A stretch of 64,000 nucleotides of DNA, from NCBI GenBank assembly GCA_003665825.1, contig QPFY01000017.1, positions 496,001 through 560,000 of the forward strand, in the 5' to 3' direction. The position numbers and the translations under genes were made by a program. Below, one piece after another: positions 34,453 to 45,633 of the stretch (positions within the stretch are counted from its first letter, which is position 1; each line of letters begins with the position of its first letter). Origin of the DNA: Microbotryum silenes-acaulis. Taxonomy: Eukaryota; Basidiomycota; Microbotryomycetes; Microbotryales; Microbotryaceae. The notes below the pieces were generated by a model. The model ran no database searches. It saw only the letters and a program-made list of their open reading frames with translations, and was not told where the DNA came from.

Positions 34453-35951
34453 GATCAGAGCCCAGAGCGACTACGATACTGGGGGTTAGGAGCGAGAGAG
34501 GCAGCGAGGAGCGCACGCGCTAACTTCGGCCGTGGCACGCGACTCAGCTACTTACTACTCGATCAGCTCCGAGGCTCGGCACCGGCGGCCAGGGTGCAAA
34601 GTTGTGGATCATTGCATACACCTCAGCCAGTCATCTCATAATTTCGTTGCACCTACAGGATTTAATTAACTGGGAAGCTAGAGCCAAGTCGTATAGGCGA
34701 GCACCGCATACATCGAGTTTCGGTTAAAGCTCGGCGATCCCGCTGCGGCGTGATCCCATCGAGTCAGAGGCGAGGCCCGAGGGCGACTTGCAGAGGCGTC
34801 AATTCGGCTTTGCATTTCCATGGCAAACGGTGATAGAGCACCTTAGTATTGACTACAGCCGGAGTTTCACTCTGATCCGAAACTTCTCGACCCCACTGCT
34901 CCGAGTCGACGACAGCCCGGCCTCCAACATCAAACCCCTACATGATCGAAAGGTCATCGGTCCCGATTTTCTCAGTCGCGGAGCTTCTCCGATCAGCAAA
35001 TTTCCAGGCTCCAGGCCAGGTCTTGGCGACACTCGTAGAAAGAATCGACCTCTGGTTAAGGGAAGTTGGGATGGCGCGATAAGCTGATGCAAAAATCGAG
35101 GCAGCGTGGTACAACTCCAAGAACAGCCCCACGAGCGCCGCGGCGCTAAGGACCGTGATCATGATGCCCAGATTCCAGAACAGCGGTCGACGAGAGGGAC
35201 GCGTTCCGCGCACCGGGCTACTAAGATCGATCCCTGAAGCTCGTTAGAAGTTTTCGTTCTGAAAAATCTTTTCGTTTTAAACATTTGGGGGGTCCCAGCC
35301 TCGACAATGATGCCATTCGAAATGGCCCAAAGTATTACCTTTCACGCGCGTGGCGGTTGATGTCCCAATAGGAGAGCCTGATTTCAGCCCGTATACAATA
35401 TGGGTGTATGATATATGGCACTTGTTATGGTGGTCCAGCGGATCTAGCGTTTGTTAGTTCTGTCTTTGAACAAGACTAGCTGGATTTTATGACTTAAACC
35501 TTAAAACATTGCTCCCCCGGCATAAGAGCTCCGATCACTAATTTTCCCACCAGCCGGGTTGCTAACCCGCGAAGTCGGCGCACTCAGCACTCAGCTTGTG
35601 CCTGCTTGTGCCTCCGCCGGCAAGTTGCAACCGCGGGCTGAGGCCCATAAATTGCAAACCGGGTGGAGACTACTTACCTACTTACTACTTGAAACTGTGT
35701 TTCGGATGATTGAGGAGAAGATGACTGCTTTTGCGTCCCAGAAAAGTGGCGTAGAGGACCTTTCACGGATAGAGGAGCGAACATTATAAATGCCGTTACG
35801 CAGGGCTCGAGCTTCGCACTGCCGGACTCGCAAGCACCGCCATGAGACGACTCAAAACTGAATGTTTGCGCACCCCTTTCCTTATGAAACCGACGGTATC
35901 ACATTTCATTAGGTATACTCGTAGGATATCTGGGTAGGGCTAGACTTCATG
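34453..35951. other. 1.5-kb gap without a supported gene
   Basis: This holds the RAD6 promoter and then about 1.2 kb of sequence with no recognisable gene on either strand. Overlapping opposite frames at 34788-35092 have no splice context or family words. No tRNA-like fold or terminal repeats were seen. It marks the switch from the dense left part to the sparse lipase region. Confidence 0.5.
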
Positions 35952-37470
35952 TCAACCGAGGACCCGTTCCACCGTCGGATTCGTCGGTTCTGCCCTGACG
36001 CTGGCTACGGCTCGAGCCCTGATGGGAAGCTCAAGGTGCATTGCTGAGGTAAATGAACATTCGTTGAGCGGTGCCATAGTTCCACGGAGCTGGTTGTAGA
36101 GCCACGAATAGGCTATCGACCCGTAAGAGAGCTGGGTTCCGAGGTGGCCTCCAAAACCTTTCTCGGTGACAAAGTTGATCTTGGCACCATTGCGGCACCA
36201 CGATTGAGCCGTCTTCAAGGCAGAGTCGTAAGGTATCACTTCGTCGCTCGTACTATGATACATAAACACCGAGGGTTGCTTTGGTGTTTCGGTGGCATTC
36301 GAACCCATGACAGACAGTTGCAGGTATTTGGCGACCAAGGGGTGGTAGAGGAGCTCGGGGCCAAATGATTGAAATTCGGTGGAGAGGATGTTCACAAAGG
36401 CAAAGTGGACGATATCCCACACCGCACAATGCTGTTTGACGTTCAATAAATCGGCTGCCCCCTTCTTGGTGGATGCTCTATTATAAAGTGGTTGCAGTTC
36501 TGGATATGCCGCAATTTGGCCGGCCATTCCGCTGACCGCGAACCCCTGCAGGACCAAAGGCATGGTGCCATGGGCAGTCAATTCAAGCGCTCCGGTGAGT
36601 TTTACCACATGCCTGAAAACTTACAGCCCATACGCCACCATTGACCTTGATCATCGTTGAAGTCACGTTCGTTGGCGTACCCCCAAAGGCAAGAGCTTGA
36701 ATATTGAGCTCAGGGGCGTAGGTAGCGTGCAAAGCCGCGGACCAGCCGGTCCCGATCGCCCCTCCCGAGTACCCCGAGCCACCAATGATCACGTCTTTAG
36801 GTAGTCTCAGAAAGTTGATCGCGGCTCGATAACCATCGAGAATCTGGTACCCTGCCTGGTGTCCCACCGAGAACGCCGAGTTGTTGCCTTCGAAATCGGT
36901 GACGATCACGGTCCAGTCGTACTTCATGAACGCGTTCAACTGCCCGTCTTCGAACGCAAAAACATGAAAAAAGTTATATCAGGTCCCGAAAGGGGCCGCC
37001 AAACTGTTCAACTAGTGCTCACCTCCGTCCGGGCAAAACGGCTGCACCGAATGTGTGTTGAAGCAATAGGAAGGTGCACATTGCGGTGCTGCTGCGTCTT
37101 GGTACATGTTATAAGCAACAAGATACTGCGGAGAAGATCCACTATTTTGCATAATCGTCGTGACGGTCGTAGTCGGATTGTGATGTGCATCATTGGTACG
37201 GAACAGAATCTGAGTGCCCGTCCGCCCCGAACCTGGGTTCGCTGCTTTGCGCGACCGGTAGACGGTGCCAGGCTTGTCCTTTCGGATTGAGGCTGGTGGG
37301 ATGTAGAAAGGGTCTTTATCCGGATGAGCGAAGCTGGACCCCTCGCCCAAGAGTGACGATGCAGTGATGCCAAAAAGTGGAGCCGAGCACGCCGGCGTCA
37401 CGGACGCGAGGCCCAGACAGGAGGTCAGCATCCGCGTGAGGAGTCGGACTGCGTCATGCCGCCGGACCAT
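35952..37470 (-). CDS. Secreted lipase A (Candida LIP-type secretory lipase family)
   Basis: Proposed CDS: complement of 35952-36545, 36625-36947, 37023-37470; 454 aa. It begins with a signal peptide (MVRRHDAVRLLTRMLTSCLG then LASVTPACSA); a further ATG at 37566 is in frame but would bury the signal. The nucleophile elbow GGSGYSGGA places the catalytic Ser near residue 210; the Asp is likely in STSDEVIPY and the His in GFGGHLG. Cys pairs (QCAPSYCFN, PFCPDG) suggest disulfides. The family hydrolyses triglycerides outside the cell. It is a tandem partner of lipase B (same strand, about 0.7 kb upstream), sharing many blocks such as APQCAPSYCFNT and GGTPTNVTST. A TATATAA box lies 200 bp upstream. 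Confidence 0.9.
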
Positions 37471-38157
37471 GGTGTCACGACCGATGGGTAACGACAACTC
37501 TGATAAAAAGAGTGGAATTGAGTCTGGAGCTGGGCGCTGGCCCCGGAACGGTGAATGCACTGCCATTGCCACAAGGGCGGTCGCCGACGAACTAGGCCGG
37601 CAACCGTGACGCCGTGCGATCCAACCACTGCACCGAACGAACTCGATTTGGAGACGAGCGACGGTGTTGAGTTATATATGGGCTCCCCCACAAATTTTCG
37701 CGTGTCAAACCATCTAAATCAATAAAATAGCTGCCCAAGCGTGCTCCCACACTTGTATGCAAACAGGCGCCGCTCGAGCCCCGCATGCACTGACCCGACG
37801 TCCGTGTCCACGCACGCACGCGAAGCAGTCGCAGCTCAGTGTGGTGGCTTTTTTTCACAGTAAAATAGTGTCGGTTCACAAGCAAACACAGCTTTTCGAG
37901 TTGCCGGGCAACGTCCCCTGTCGACTGCGCATCAATTGCCACCCCGTCCTTTCAACCTAAGTTGGAGTCAATTGAATGCCACATCTACACGGGTACAAAG
38001 ACCAGAAAACTGAAGTCTCGTGATCGACACTCGGTATCGCAAAGGTGAATTTCTATTCGACGTTGTGGGACGAGGAAAGACGTGGGGGTTATGTCTAAAT
38101 CGAATACGGCTGATCAGGCGATGACGAGGGTATGTGAGGGCAAAAGTCCGGTTATTT
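37471..38157. other. Intergenic region between the two lipase genes
   Basis: 687 bp: the lipase A promoter and lipase B 3' flank. A TATATAA word is at 37672-37678 (minus strand) and a GCACGCACGCACGC run at about 37812-37822. No gene supported. Confidence 0.5.
37672..37678 (-). promoter_or_regulatory. Possible TATA box of lipase A
   Basis: TATATAA on the minus strand, about 200 bp upstream of the chosen lipase A start (37470) and 106 bp upstream of the alternative ATG at 37566. The spacing implies a 5' UTR of roughly 170 nt if 37470 is used. Confidence 0.4.
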
Positions 38158-39681
38158 CTAAATCTTGCGAGAATGAGATCGCAAAGTATGCGTGCGAGAG
38201 CGTTTCCTGATTGGCAACGAAAGACTAAGACCGGAAGTGAAGGAGCATTTCGTAAGGGGAGCGATATCCCCTCGCAATTCGCCATCGAGCCAGGCGAGGG
38301 CGGTGTCGCCATAGGCCATTTGAGTACCCATATGCCCAGATATGCCCTTGAGGGTCACAAAGTTGATCTTGGCGCCGCGGCGACACCAGGCATGAGCGGT
38401 CTTTTGCGCAGCCTCATACGGGATGACTTCATCCATGTTGCTGTGGAACATGCAGATTGATGGTTTCGTGGGCGTTTCGGACGACTTGATACCCATTATG
38501 GATTTCTTGAGGTATTTAGAGACCACAGGATCGTACAAGAGATCTTCGCCCAGGGACTGGAACTTCGTCGAGAAGATGTCACTGAAGGCAAACTTCAAGA
38601 GTGCGTAGTTTGCGCAATGGCTTTGCGCAGCACTGATCTTGGAATGGCCGAACCGTGTCGCGATTTGGTTGAAGCGTGACTTGAGATCAGGGAACGTCGC
38701 CAGCTGTCCCGCCAGTCCGGTCATCCCAAAGCCCTGTGTCAGATCGTGAGATCACGGGCCGGACCAGACAGTGAGCTGGCGCGTCTGGTGATTGTGTGCC
38801 GCCGGGGACCGCAACTCACGGCGTACAGGCCACCATTGAGGTGAATCAAGGTCGAAGTCACATTCGTCGGAGTGCCGCCAAGCGTTATTGCTTTGATATT
38901 GAGCTCTGGAGCATAGGTATTGTGCAAAGACGCGGCCCATCCTGTTGCGAGCGCACCACCGGAGTAGCCGAAGCCTCCCAGAATGATCTTCCGAGGCAGG
39001 GAGAGAAATTTGATCGCAGCTCGGTATCCGTCAAGAATGTGGTAGCCGGCGAGGTGGCCCACAGAGAATCCCGAGTTTGTGCCTTCGTAGTCGGTCACGA
39101 TCACGATCCAGCCCTTTTGTATGTAAGACATCAACTGGTCACCTAAAAGCACATCATCATGGTGGAGGTTAGTGACTGCGCCTTTCCAGCTGACGGAATG
39201 AAAAAAAGCACATCAGCTTGCCTACATCTGGACAGAAGGACTGCCCAGGATCGGTATTGAAGCAGTAAGATGGGGCACATTGTGGAGCCGCGGCATCCTC
39301 GTACATATTCCAAGCAACCAGATACTGCTTCTCGCCGGTCGGCGGGTTCGCCTGCAAGATCGTCGTTACCGTCGTCGCGGGTTTGCCCTCGGCGTCGCTC
39401 GTCCGGAACAAGACCTGAGTGGCGGTCAGATCCGAGTGACCGGGGTTTTCGGCATAGCGGTATTGATAGACTGTGCCGGGGGTATCATCCGCAAAGGTAC
39501 TGGGTGGGGTGTAGAACGAGTCGGCGTTAGGGTAAGGAAAGTCGGATGTCGAGCCCGCAATCGTTGGCCTGAGGCGGCCCAGCAAGGACGCGAGTGACTT
39601 GGCGCGAACGGGAGGCAGCGCAATCAGTAGGAGCAGGAAGACGAGGTAACGAGCGAAGGACCACTTTTGACGAGATAACAT
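38158..39681 (-). CDS. Secreted lipase B (LIP-type), first splice junction irregular
   Basis: Model used: complement of 38158-38733, 38820-39142, 39195-39681; 461 aa. The signal peptide (KWSFARYLVFLLLLIALPPV then RA) is clear. The nucleophile elbow GGFGYSGGAL, Asp in SNMDEVIPY, and His in GISGHMG match lipase A. The exon 1/2 junction is odd. The position matching lipase A would be after FCPD (GATGTAGGC), but a GT donor there leaves the wrong phase and gives a stop. A 52-nt intron with donor GTCAGC (39194) and acceptor TTTTAG keeps frame, but adds about 11 residues (VGKLMCFFSFR) not seen in lipase A. The gene is either spliced this way or carries a one-base loss at the junction. The C-terminus is basic. 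Confidence 0.78.
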
Positions 39682-40652
39682 GTTATGGTGGATGAGAGAG
39701 AGAGAGAGCTGTAGAAGAACATTAAGTCCTGCACATATCGAGCGGTGTGGCCGTCGCAGACTGTGCACCGCCGCGCACTCCTTTCACGTGAGGATTCGGA
39801 CAGCGGGTAGGCACTCGGATGTGGGGAGTTTGAGCTGCTTGGCTCTAAGACGTCTCTGTGGTACCTGGGGTACTGCATAAGATAACGTCTCGGCCTTGTT
39901 CTGGAGTGTCCTAGCTCATTCAGCTCCCCGAGTCTAGCACACGGACACAGCGGCCTGAGCTCTTAGGCCCAGCCTTGAGCTGCCCCCCACCGGCCGGCTA
40001 GGCTGCGGATCCCGGGTTTGTCGGCGCCGCCCCGTACGACACCGTTATTCGACTTGTGTTATTGTGCTTTATTTACGATCTTACGACCTTGCTGGCTGTT
40101 GGTATTATAGGATCCTGATTCAGAGAAGGATTGGCCTCTGCGTTCGCGCTGAGTAAAACGAGCCTAAGACCATTGGAATTGCGCTGCAGGCCGTCCGTCC
40201 GCGCCAAAACCGGACGCCCGTTGTAGTTCCGGAACTCAACGAACACCGCGAATCCGGCGCAAGCAACTCTCTTCACCAAACCAAGCAGCTCTTTCAAGTT
40301 GCTTTGTCCAGCCGACCACGGAGCTGAGCGAACGCAACACCCCGCGCGTGTCAGTGGGATAGAAGTCCCCTGCTCCTCGACCAGCGCAGAGCGAAACGAT
40401 TCTCGACCTCTCTTTCCGAATCTTCTTCGCAAGGTGAAAGCAAACAAGTGTTCAAGGTCATTGTCCATGAATTAAGGGATACACACACGATAGGAGAGAC
40501 GTGAAGAGAGAAAGAGAGAACACAAGCTCGTAGAATGTGCTTAGATCGTTATACACAATGGGAGAATTGAACTAAACCCCAGCACCACCGACGCAAACTC
40601 CACTCTAATGTTGCAACACGACCCGGCCTCGAGTCCTCGGTGTCCCGATCGC
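39682..40652. other. 971-bp gap upstream of lipase B
   Basis: Lipase B promoter plus the 3' flank of the next minus-strand gene. One ATG-initiated minus frame (40073-40468, 131 codons) has no recognisable domain and no support. No repeats or RNA genes seen. Confidence 0.4.
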
Positions 40653-42164
40653 CTACTCATTGTTGGGCGATTCGTTGCAACCAAGATCCTTTGATCGGCG
40701 CGCCTCGACGGCTCTCGATCTGGAACCTGCAGCCTCCTGGCTGTTTGCGCTCCGCGACGTTTCGAACGATTCACGGTCGACCAAAGACTGGCTGCTGTTC
40801 GTGAGTGCGCCGAGTGCGCCCGAGTTGGTCGATCGACCGGTTGATCGTGAGATCTGCGATAGCCATGCCGACCTGTTGTTCACTCGCAAGCGCGACGGAT
40901 CGTCCTCTGGGTCATCCCCCATTAACATCACACTCCCGAGCAGGCTCTGCCCGATATCGATGTCGCTCGTTGCAGGGGCCATGCCACCACCGACCGACAA
41001 TGCGGCCGGGTACGACAAGGGTCGAGAGCGCGAGGTCAGGTGACCTTGATCACCCGCAACAGCATAATCCGCGCTGTGTCGTTCACCCCGGATGCGTCCG
41101 TGAGAACGACTACGAGGTTGAGGCGCAGCATTGGCGAGAAGTCCCGAGGGGCTGCCGTCGAGGGAGGTGCGCGTGCTCGCTCGCTCATCGGGGGTCGTGT
41201 AGCCGGTGTCGTCGCTTGCGCCCGAAACCATGCGTCGGTGCTCGGACCAATCCACGCCACGGTGCAGCGGCAACGGCCCGTAGGCCTCGGGATCGAGCGA
41301 TCGTTGCGGCGACTCGGCATCCGGGTGGACAAAGTACTGGTTGTGGCGCCGCGGCGAGCCATGGGAGGCCACCCCACGTAGATCGGCCGGCGGCAGCGGG
41401 GCAGGGTAGTCAGTGGGACGGTAGTCGTAGTCGGAATGCTCGTTCGGCTTGAGCTTGTCCGAGTAGTGGTTCGACAGGATACGCTCACGGCCATCGCGCT
41501 GTCCTGTTTGCCTCGCCGGCATGCGACTCGGGTGCAGTCCTGCCTTTTCGGTCTCGAGCAGCATCGTAGCCGCAGCGGCCTTGTCGTTCCTAAGCTTGGA
41601 TCGCTCGCTCTCGACGTTGCGGGTGGTGTTCGAGTTAACGCGGTTGCGATGGTGTTGCTGACGTTCGCGCTTCCTTCGCGCCGCGCGCTTCCTCCAACAG
41701 CAGCAGGCCACGATCACCGTCAAGAGGATCGCACCACCGACACCAGCACAAACGGCGGTCGCCCATACGGGCCAATGAAAACCGCCTTTGTCTCCGCTAC
41801 TGCTGCCTCCTCCTGAGCCCGAACCGCTACCTGCCGTCGCCGTCGCCAGGGCGATCATCGAGGCGTAGCCGTTCGTCGCTTCGACGCCGCCAAAGGTGTT
41901 GGGCGTGCGGGTGTAGACGGGGACGTCGCTGAAGGTGTAGGCTAGCTGGACCTGGTGGGCATACTGCGACGGGAAGGGGACCACGATCTGGGGCGTCGCG
42001 AATGAGCTGAAGGCGGACTGGGTGATGGCCAGCCTCCGGGTCGAGGTCAAAGCAGGCACGGTGCCCATCGCATTGTTGAAGTTGTAAGCACCGGTGCGGG
42101 TGTTGGCGGTCGCTATCGACGCCTTTGCCCTCGAGGTGGGGTTGCCGACGATGGTCGAGGCCAT
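40653..42164 (-). CDS. Single-pass membrane protein with long cytoplasmic tail (5' exons uncertain)
   Basis: One exon of 503 codons ending at 40653. The first ~125 residues are Thr/Ser-rich and look extracellular. A Gly/Ser run leads to one membrane segment (WPVWATAVCAGVGGAILLTV) with a CCCW-RKRAARRKRER stop-transfer. After it come ~330 Ser/Pro/Arg-rich cytoplasmic residues. No signal peptide is visible at the ATG used (42164), so one or more upstream exons are likely missing; the frame stays open upstream to an AG at about 42262. It shares its architecture, though not obvious sequence, with the next gene. A cell-surface sensor or anchor is plausible; no function can be assigned. Confidence 0.6.
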   Translation of the reverse strand: MASTIVGNPTSRAKASIATANTRTGAYNFNNAMGTVPALTSTRRLAITQSAFSSFATPQIVVPFPSQYAHQVQLAYTFSDVPVYTRTPNTFGGVEATNGYASMIALATATAGSGSGSGGGSSSGDKGGFHWPVWATAVCAGVGGAILLTVIVACCCWRKRAARRKRERQQHHRNRVNSNTTRNVESERSKLRNDKAAAATMLLETEKAGLHPSRMPARQTGQRDGRERILSNHYSDKLKPNEHSDYDYRPTDYPAPLPPADLRGVASHGSPRRHNQYFVHPDAESPQRSLDPEAYGPLPLHRGVDWSEHRRMVSGASDDTGYTTPDERASTRTSLDGSPSGLLANAAPQPRSRSHGRIRGERHSADYAVAGDQGHLTSRSRPLSYPAALSVGGGMAPATSDIDIGQSLLGSVMLMGDDPEDDPSRLRVNNRSAWLSQISRSTGRSTNSGALGALTNSSQSLVDRESFETSRSANSQEAAGSRSRAVEARRSKDLGCNESPNNE

Positions 42165-43368
42165 GGGGTAGGAAGGGTATTGGGTGTGTGTCCCGGATCG
42201 AGCGCCAAGCCGACGATGGGCGTCACGGCAACCGAGGAGTGAGCAGCGTTGGTATGGTGTCTGGGCTCAGAGCGCTGACCTGGGTCGGTACGATCGTCAG
42301 GCGGACCGTGTAACAAGCGCTGAGAGCACGTCAGACCGTCGAACAAGGCGAGGTGCTGGGGTATCGTTTGATCGTTTGCCTCGGCAGATGGCTAGCTTTG
42401 TAGATGACTGCAGGAGGGATTGAAGGACGGGTCGTTCGCGATCAGTGCCAGACCGAGCGCGCGTTAGAGACCCTGAAAAGCATCAACCCGCGAGCGATGC
42501 AATAGCCGGACGCCCGGCGCAATCGCCCCGTGCCATTGAGCCCAGCATTTTGGGCCCAACAGGGCGCTGCAGCCATCGCACGAGCGTCGAGCAAGAGTGC
42601 CCATCAATCAACTGCATGCACTCACCACTGGTCGCTCGTAGGGGTCCGGTGCGGTGGACGATATAGGAGGCCAGTCAATAGATGCTCCAAGATTGGTGCA
42701 GAGAGCACTTGAGGATCTGGTAGGTACGGTAGGTAGATGAGATGGTTGTGGATGCCGGTCAAGAGCGCTGATTGATGTGACAGCGCCGCGATCGCCCAGA
42801 AACAGTCCAAGCCTAGACAACGGCCTGCCTCTCGGGCTCTGCCTTGCCTTGCCTTGCCTCGCCTCGATTCCAATTTGGGACCCGCGCGCGCGCGCGAAAA
42901 GGGCACCGCCGACACGCGTGCGGTGCGCATCTCGCCATCTCCCCTCGTGCCCGTCCACTCAAACCCTCGCTGCCTCGATGCATTCCTAGGGCCAAACACA
43001 TTTTCAAGGGCGCACATTCTCGTTGCTTCCGCCTAGTGTCTATTTCTGAGAGAAAATAAAAAACAGCCCTACGTAGTATTACTGATATAAATCGACGAGA
43101 GCATATACCTGCTCCCAAACCTTGACCGAACGAACATGAGAGAGAAAATCTCTCAGACCAGAGCTACATCCCAAGACCAACCGTCGAATTTTGCTTCGAC
43201 GTTTGGTGAACATGAACAGTAATACACGATCGAGTTGACGCCACGGCAACATGCATGAAGGAAGGTCGTTGACAGCGGCGTGAGGCCTCCGCCCCCCCCG
43301 ATTCTCGGACTTGTCGAAAACAGGGGCATGTGCAGTGATCACGCTGTCGTGGCAATCAACCTCAGCCT
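42165..43368. other. 1.2-kb gap; likely 5' exons/promoter of the membrane-protein gene
   Basis: Probably contains unresolved 5' exons (a GTGAGT donor context exists near 42625) and the promoter of the gene at 40653-42164. It also holds simple repeats: GCCTT/GCCTC pentamers at about 42841-42866 and an alternating CG run at about 42882-42896. Confidence 0.4.
42841..42896. repeat. Simple repeats: GCCTT pentamers and an alternating CG tract
   Basis: Three GCCTT copies pass into two GCCTC copies, followed about 15 bp later by CCCGCGCGCGCGCGCG. Alternating CG of this length can adopt Z-form DNA. Both lie upstream of a minus-strand membrane-protein gene. Confidence 0.85.
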
Positions 43369-45633
43369 TCACTCTCGTATTGATGAGATCGGCACGTGAT
43401 TCGTGCCACTTCCACGATCGAACCGTGGACACTGCATCGCAGGTGGCGTAGTGGAGTTTCGTTTAAGTGACGGTGGTGACTGCACTGCTGGCTGCGGTGA
43501 TAGTGTTTGAGGTATTGCGGGCAGAACTGGTGGGGGCGGCACTGGAGCCGAAGCCGCTAGACCAGGGGCGGCGGCAGCTTGGCTCGTAGACGTGTTCCGG
43601 TTCGTCGACAGGTTCCACCCAGCGTTTCGAAAGACAAACTCGTTCGGATCGGCGAGGCCGATCGTCGTTGGAGCCTTCTCTGTGTCGCTCCCACTTCGCA
43701 CCTTCTCGAGCATCAACGCCGAGTCGGTCGGGATCAGCAGCTTCGGCACGCTCGAGCGATGTGCGTGTCCCAAGCTGGTGCCCATGTCCGGTGAATCGGA
43801 CCCTCCCCCTTCCGATCCACTCCCTGGAATTGCCAACTGCATCAACTCGACCGAACTGTCGCCCGCATTGTAGTTGCGAGTCAAGGTGTCCGAATGCCGC
43901 GGTTTGCTGACGACGTGTGGCGGCTTCCTGAGCTTATCCGGCATGGTGGTCCTCGGGTCCACCGTCCCTGCCAATGCGACGACAGTCGACAACGCGCCAT
44001 GCTCATTCATATACCCATTGCCGTGATGAATCGACATCTCCACCTTCGATAGTTGAATCTTGGACTGCGAGTGGACGGGCGTACACTTGCTCGGTAAGGA
44101 GCACGAGGAAGGCCCATCGGGTTTGATGATCGTTTTCGAGCCCGTCTGTACTCGCTCGTCCATCATGCTCGAGCCCCGTAAGACTACACCTCGCCACCGC
44201 CTCACTTTTTGAGCGAGCAAATCACGTTTCCTGATCGCGAGGACGCAGAGGATCAAACATATGAAGCCGATCACTGCCGTGGGGATGATCAGCTCGAGGT
44301 GAAAGTTCCGTCGCGTCGCCACCAAGTTCGAGTCGTAGAGGGAGTGCTCTATACTATTGTCCATCGTATTGTTGCACGTCCCCGGGAACCCAAGCTTGTA
44401 TTCACCCGTGACCTGGGATCGCACCAGATTCTTGTCAACGGCAAACACTATCGAGGGTGAGATCGGCTCGTAGGGCACATTAGTTTTAGCAGACAGAGCA
44501 ATAGCAAGAAGATAGAGGGTACTAGACTCACTGACAATGGTGGACCCCGGGTCGCTGATGTTGGTCAGTAGCACAGTCGATGTGGTGTCTACGGATACAT
44601 CTGCCCATGTGCCCTTGTCCCTACGAATTCCAACAAAGTCGGAGCAGCATCCACAACGTGTATCAGCATTGTGAGAGAAAAAATTCACCTCGTGATGAGC
44701 ACGCCAGCCAGACCACGCCCGAAACGCACGGATTCAATATTGTCAAAGTATAGGGACCGTGCCCACCCTTGATCTGTAGCAGGAGATAGTTGCACGGGTT
44801 CGACGGAGGGTAGAGCACGAGTTCAATCGGCGTCAATAGCTCGGCCGCCATTTTGCAAGGCGGGCGGGTCTTGTTCTTGGGATCGTTGGTATTTGTCAGG
44901 GCTAAAGTTGGACCGGTGATGATATCTGGTGGGGAAAGCAAAGTCATTGTAGCCGGACTCAGCTGAATTCGATGCGCCAAAGTCGGAGACGGCTTCGTCG
45001 GATCCTGGCTTACATGGGTTTCTGGTCAAACCACCATAGTGACCGTTGGCGTCGAAAAAACCGAACAACACTCGTTGACCCTGCATCGAGAAAGGAAAGC
45101 TTTCTTTGTTGGACTGGGTGGACAAAAGGCCAACCGCAGGCAAAACTCACCACGGGCAGGTCGGCATCCCAGTGGGTTCCGTCGCGGCATTGCGAATCAC
45201 TTAGGTATCGAGTCGGCTGCACAATTGGATCCAATGACTTCTCAAACTCAGCTTTTCGTTCAATCGAAGAAAATACGAACCTCGATAGGCTGGGAAGAAG
45301 TGCACTTGCATATGTCTTTGAATCGATGGGGACGACCATCAGGATCATGGGCACAGTGTCATCACCGGAGACGCAATTGTTCTGCCACGCGATGAGGGAG
45401 CATTGCGGTACCGAGAAGGCGATCGTTAAGCCCAGAGCTGGACTTGTCGGCGGCGCCGAAGAGAACAACGAAGCGTTGGTAAACGTGAACCAGAATTGTC
45501 GGTCGTAATAGATGGGAACGCGGGGGACCATTCGCCCGTTCGCCACGTCCAATCCGAGCGAGCCAACGGGGTTGATTTCCTCGACATCATCGCAAGGACC
45601 CTGCGTCGAGTTGGTCTGGTCCGAGTCGTTCAT
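43369..45633 (-). CDS. Single-pass membrane protein with Cys-containing extracellular domain
   Basis: Proposed CDS: complement of 43369-44466, 44536-44620, 44730-44925, 45014-45080, 45151-45633; 642 aa. The extracellular part has GQRVLFGFFDANGHYGGLTR and NPCNYLLLQIKGGHGPYTLT, a pattern common in fungal surface proteins. One membrane segment follows (LELIIPTAVIGFICLILC) with a KRDLLAQKVRRWR cytoplasmic boundary and a ~330-residue Ser/Pro-rich tail. Joining donor GTGCGT (44729) to acceptor 44621 gives TILNP-DKGTWADV in frame; the GTGAAT site downstream looks tempting but breaks frame. The 69-nt intron at 44467-44535 is frame-neutral. No signal peptide is seen at ATG 45633; hydrophobic SVLVVLPSALP just upstream suggests a missing first exon. 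Function unknown. Confidence 0.68.

Noticed and set aside
34788..35213. Overlapping opposite frames in the 1.5-kb gap, checked as a possible gene or transposon remnant
   Set aside because: No transposase or reverse-transcriptase words, no terminal repeats, frames of chance length.
40073..40468. 131-codon minus frame starting with ATG
   Set aside because: No domain, no splice context, no neighbour logic; could be real but unsupported.
43405..43430. T-arm-like hairpin around CCACGGTTCGATCGTGG (minus strand)
   Set aside because: The G53-C61 pair is wrong and no acceptor or D-arm can be formed; it lies in the coding exon of the membrane protein.
44690..44760. Possible frameshift in the surface-protein gene between PYTLT and an apparent VRFGRGLAGVLITR segment
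   Set aside because: Resolved by using donor GTGCGT at 44729; the downstream reading is intronic.
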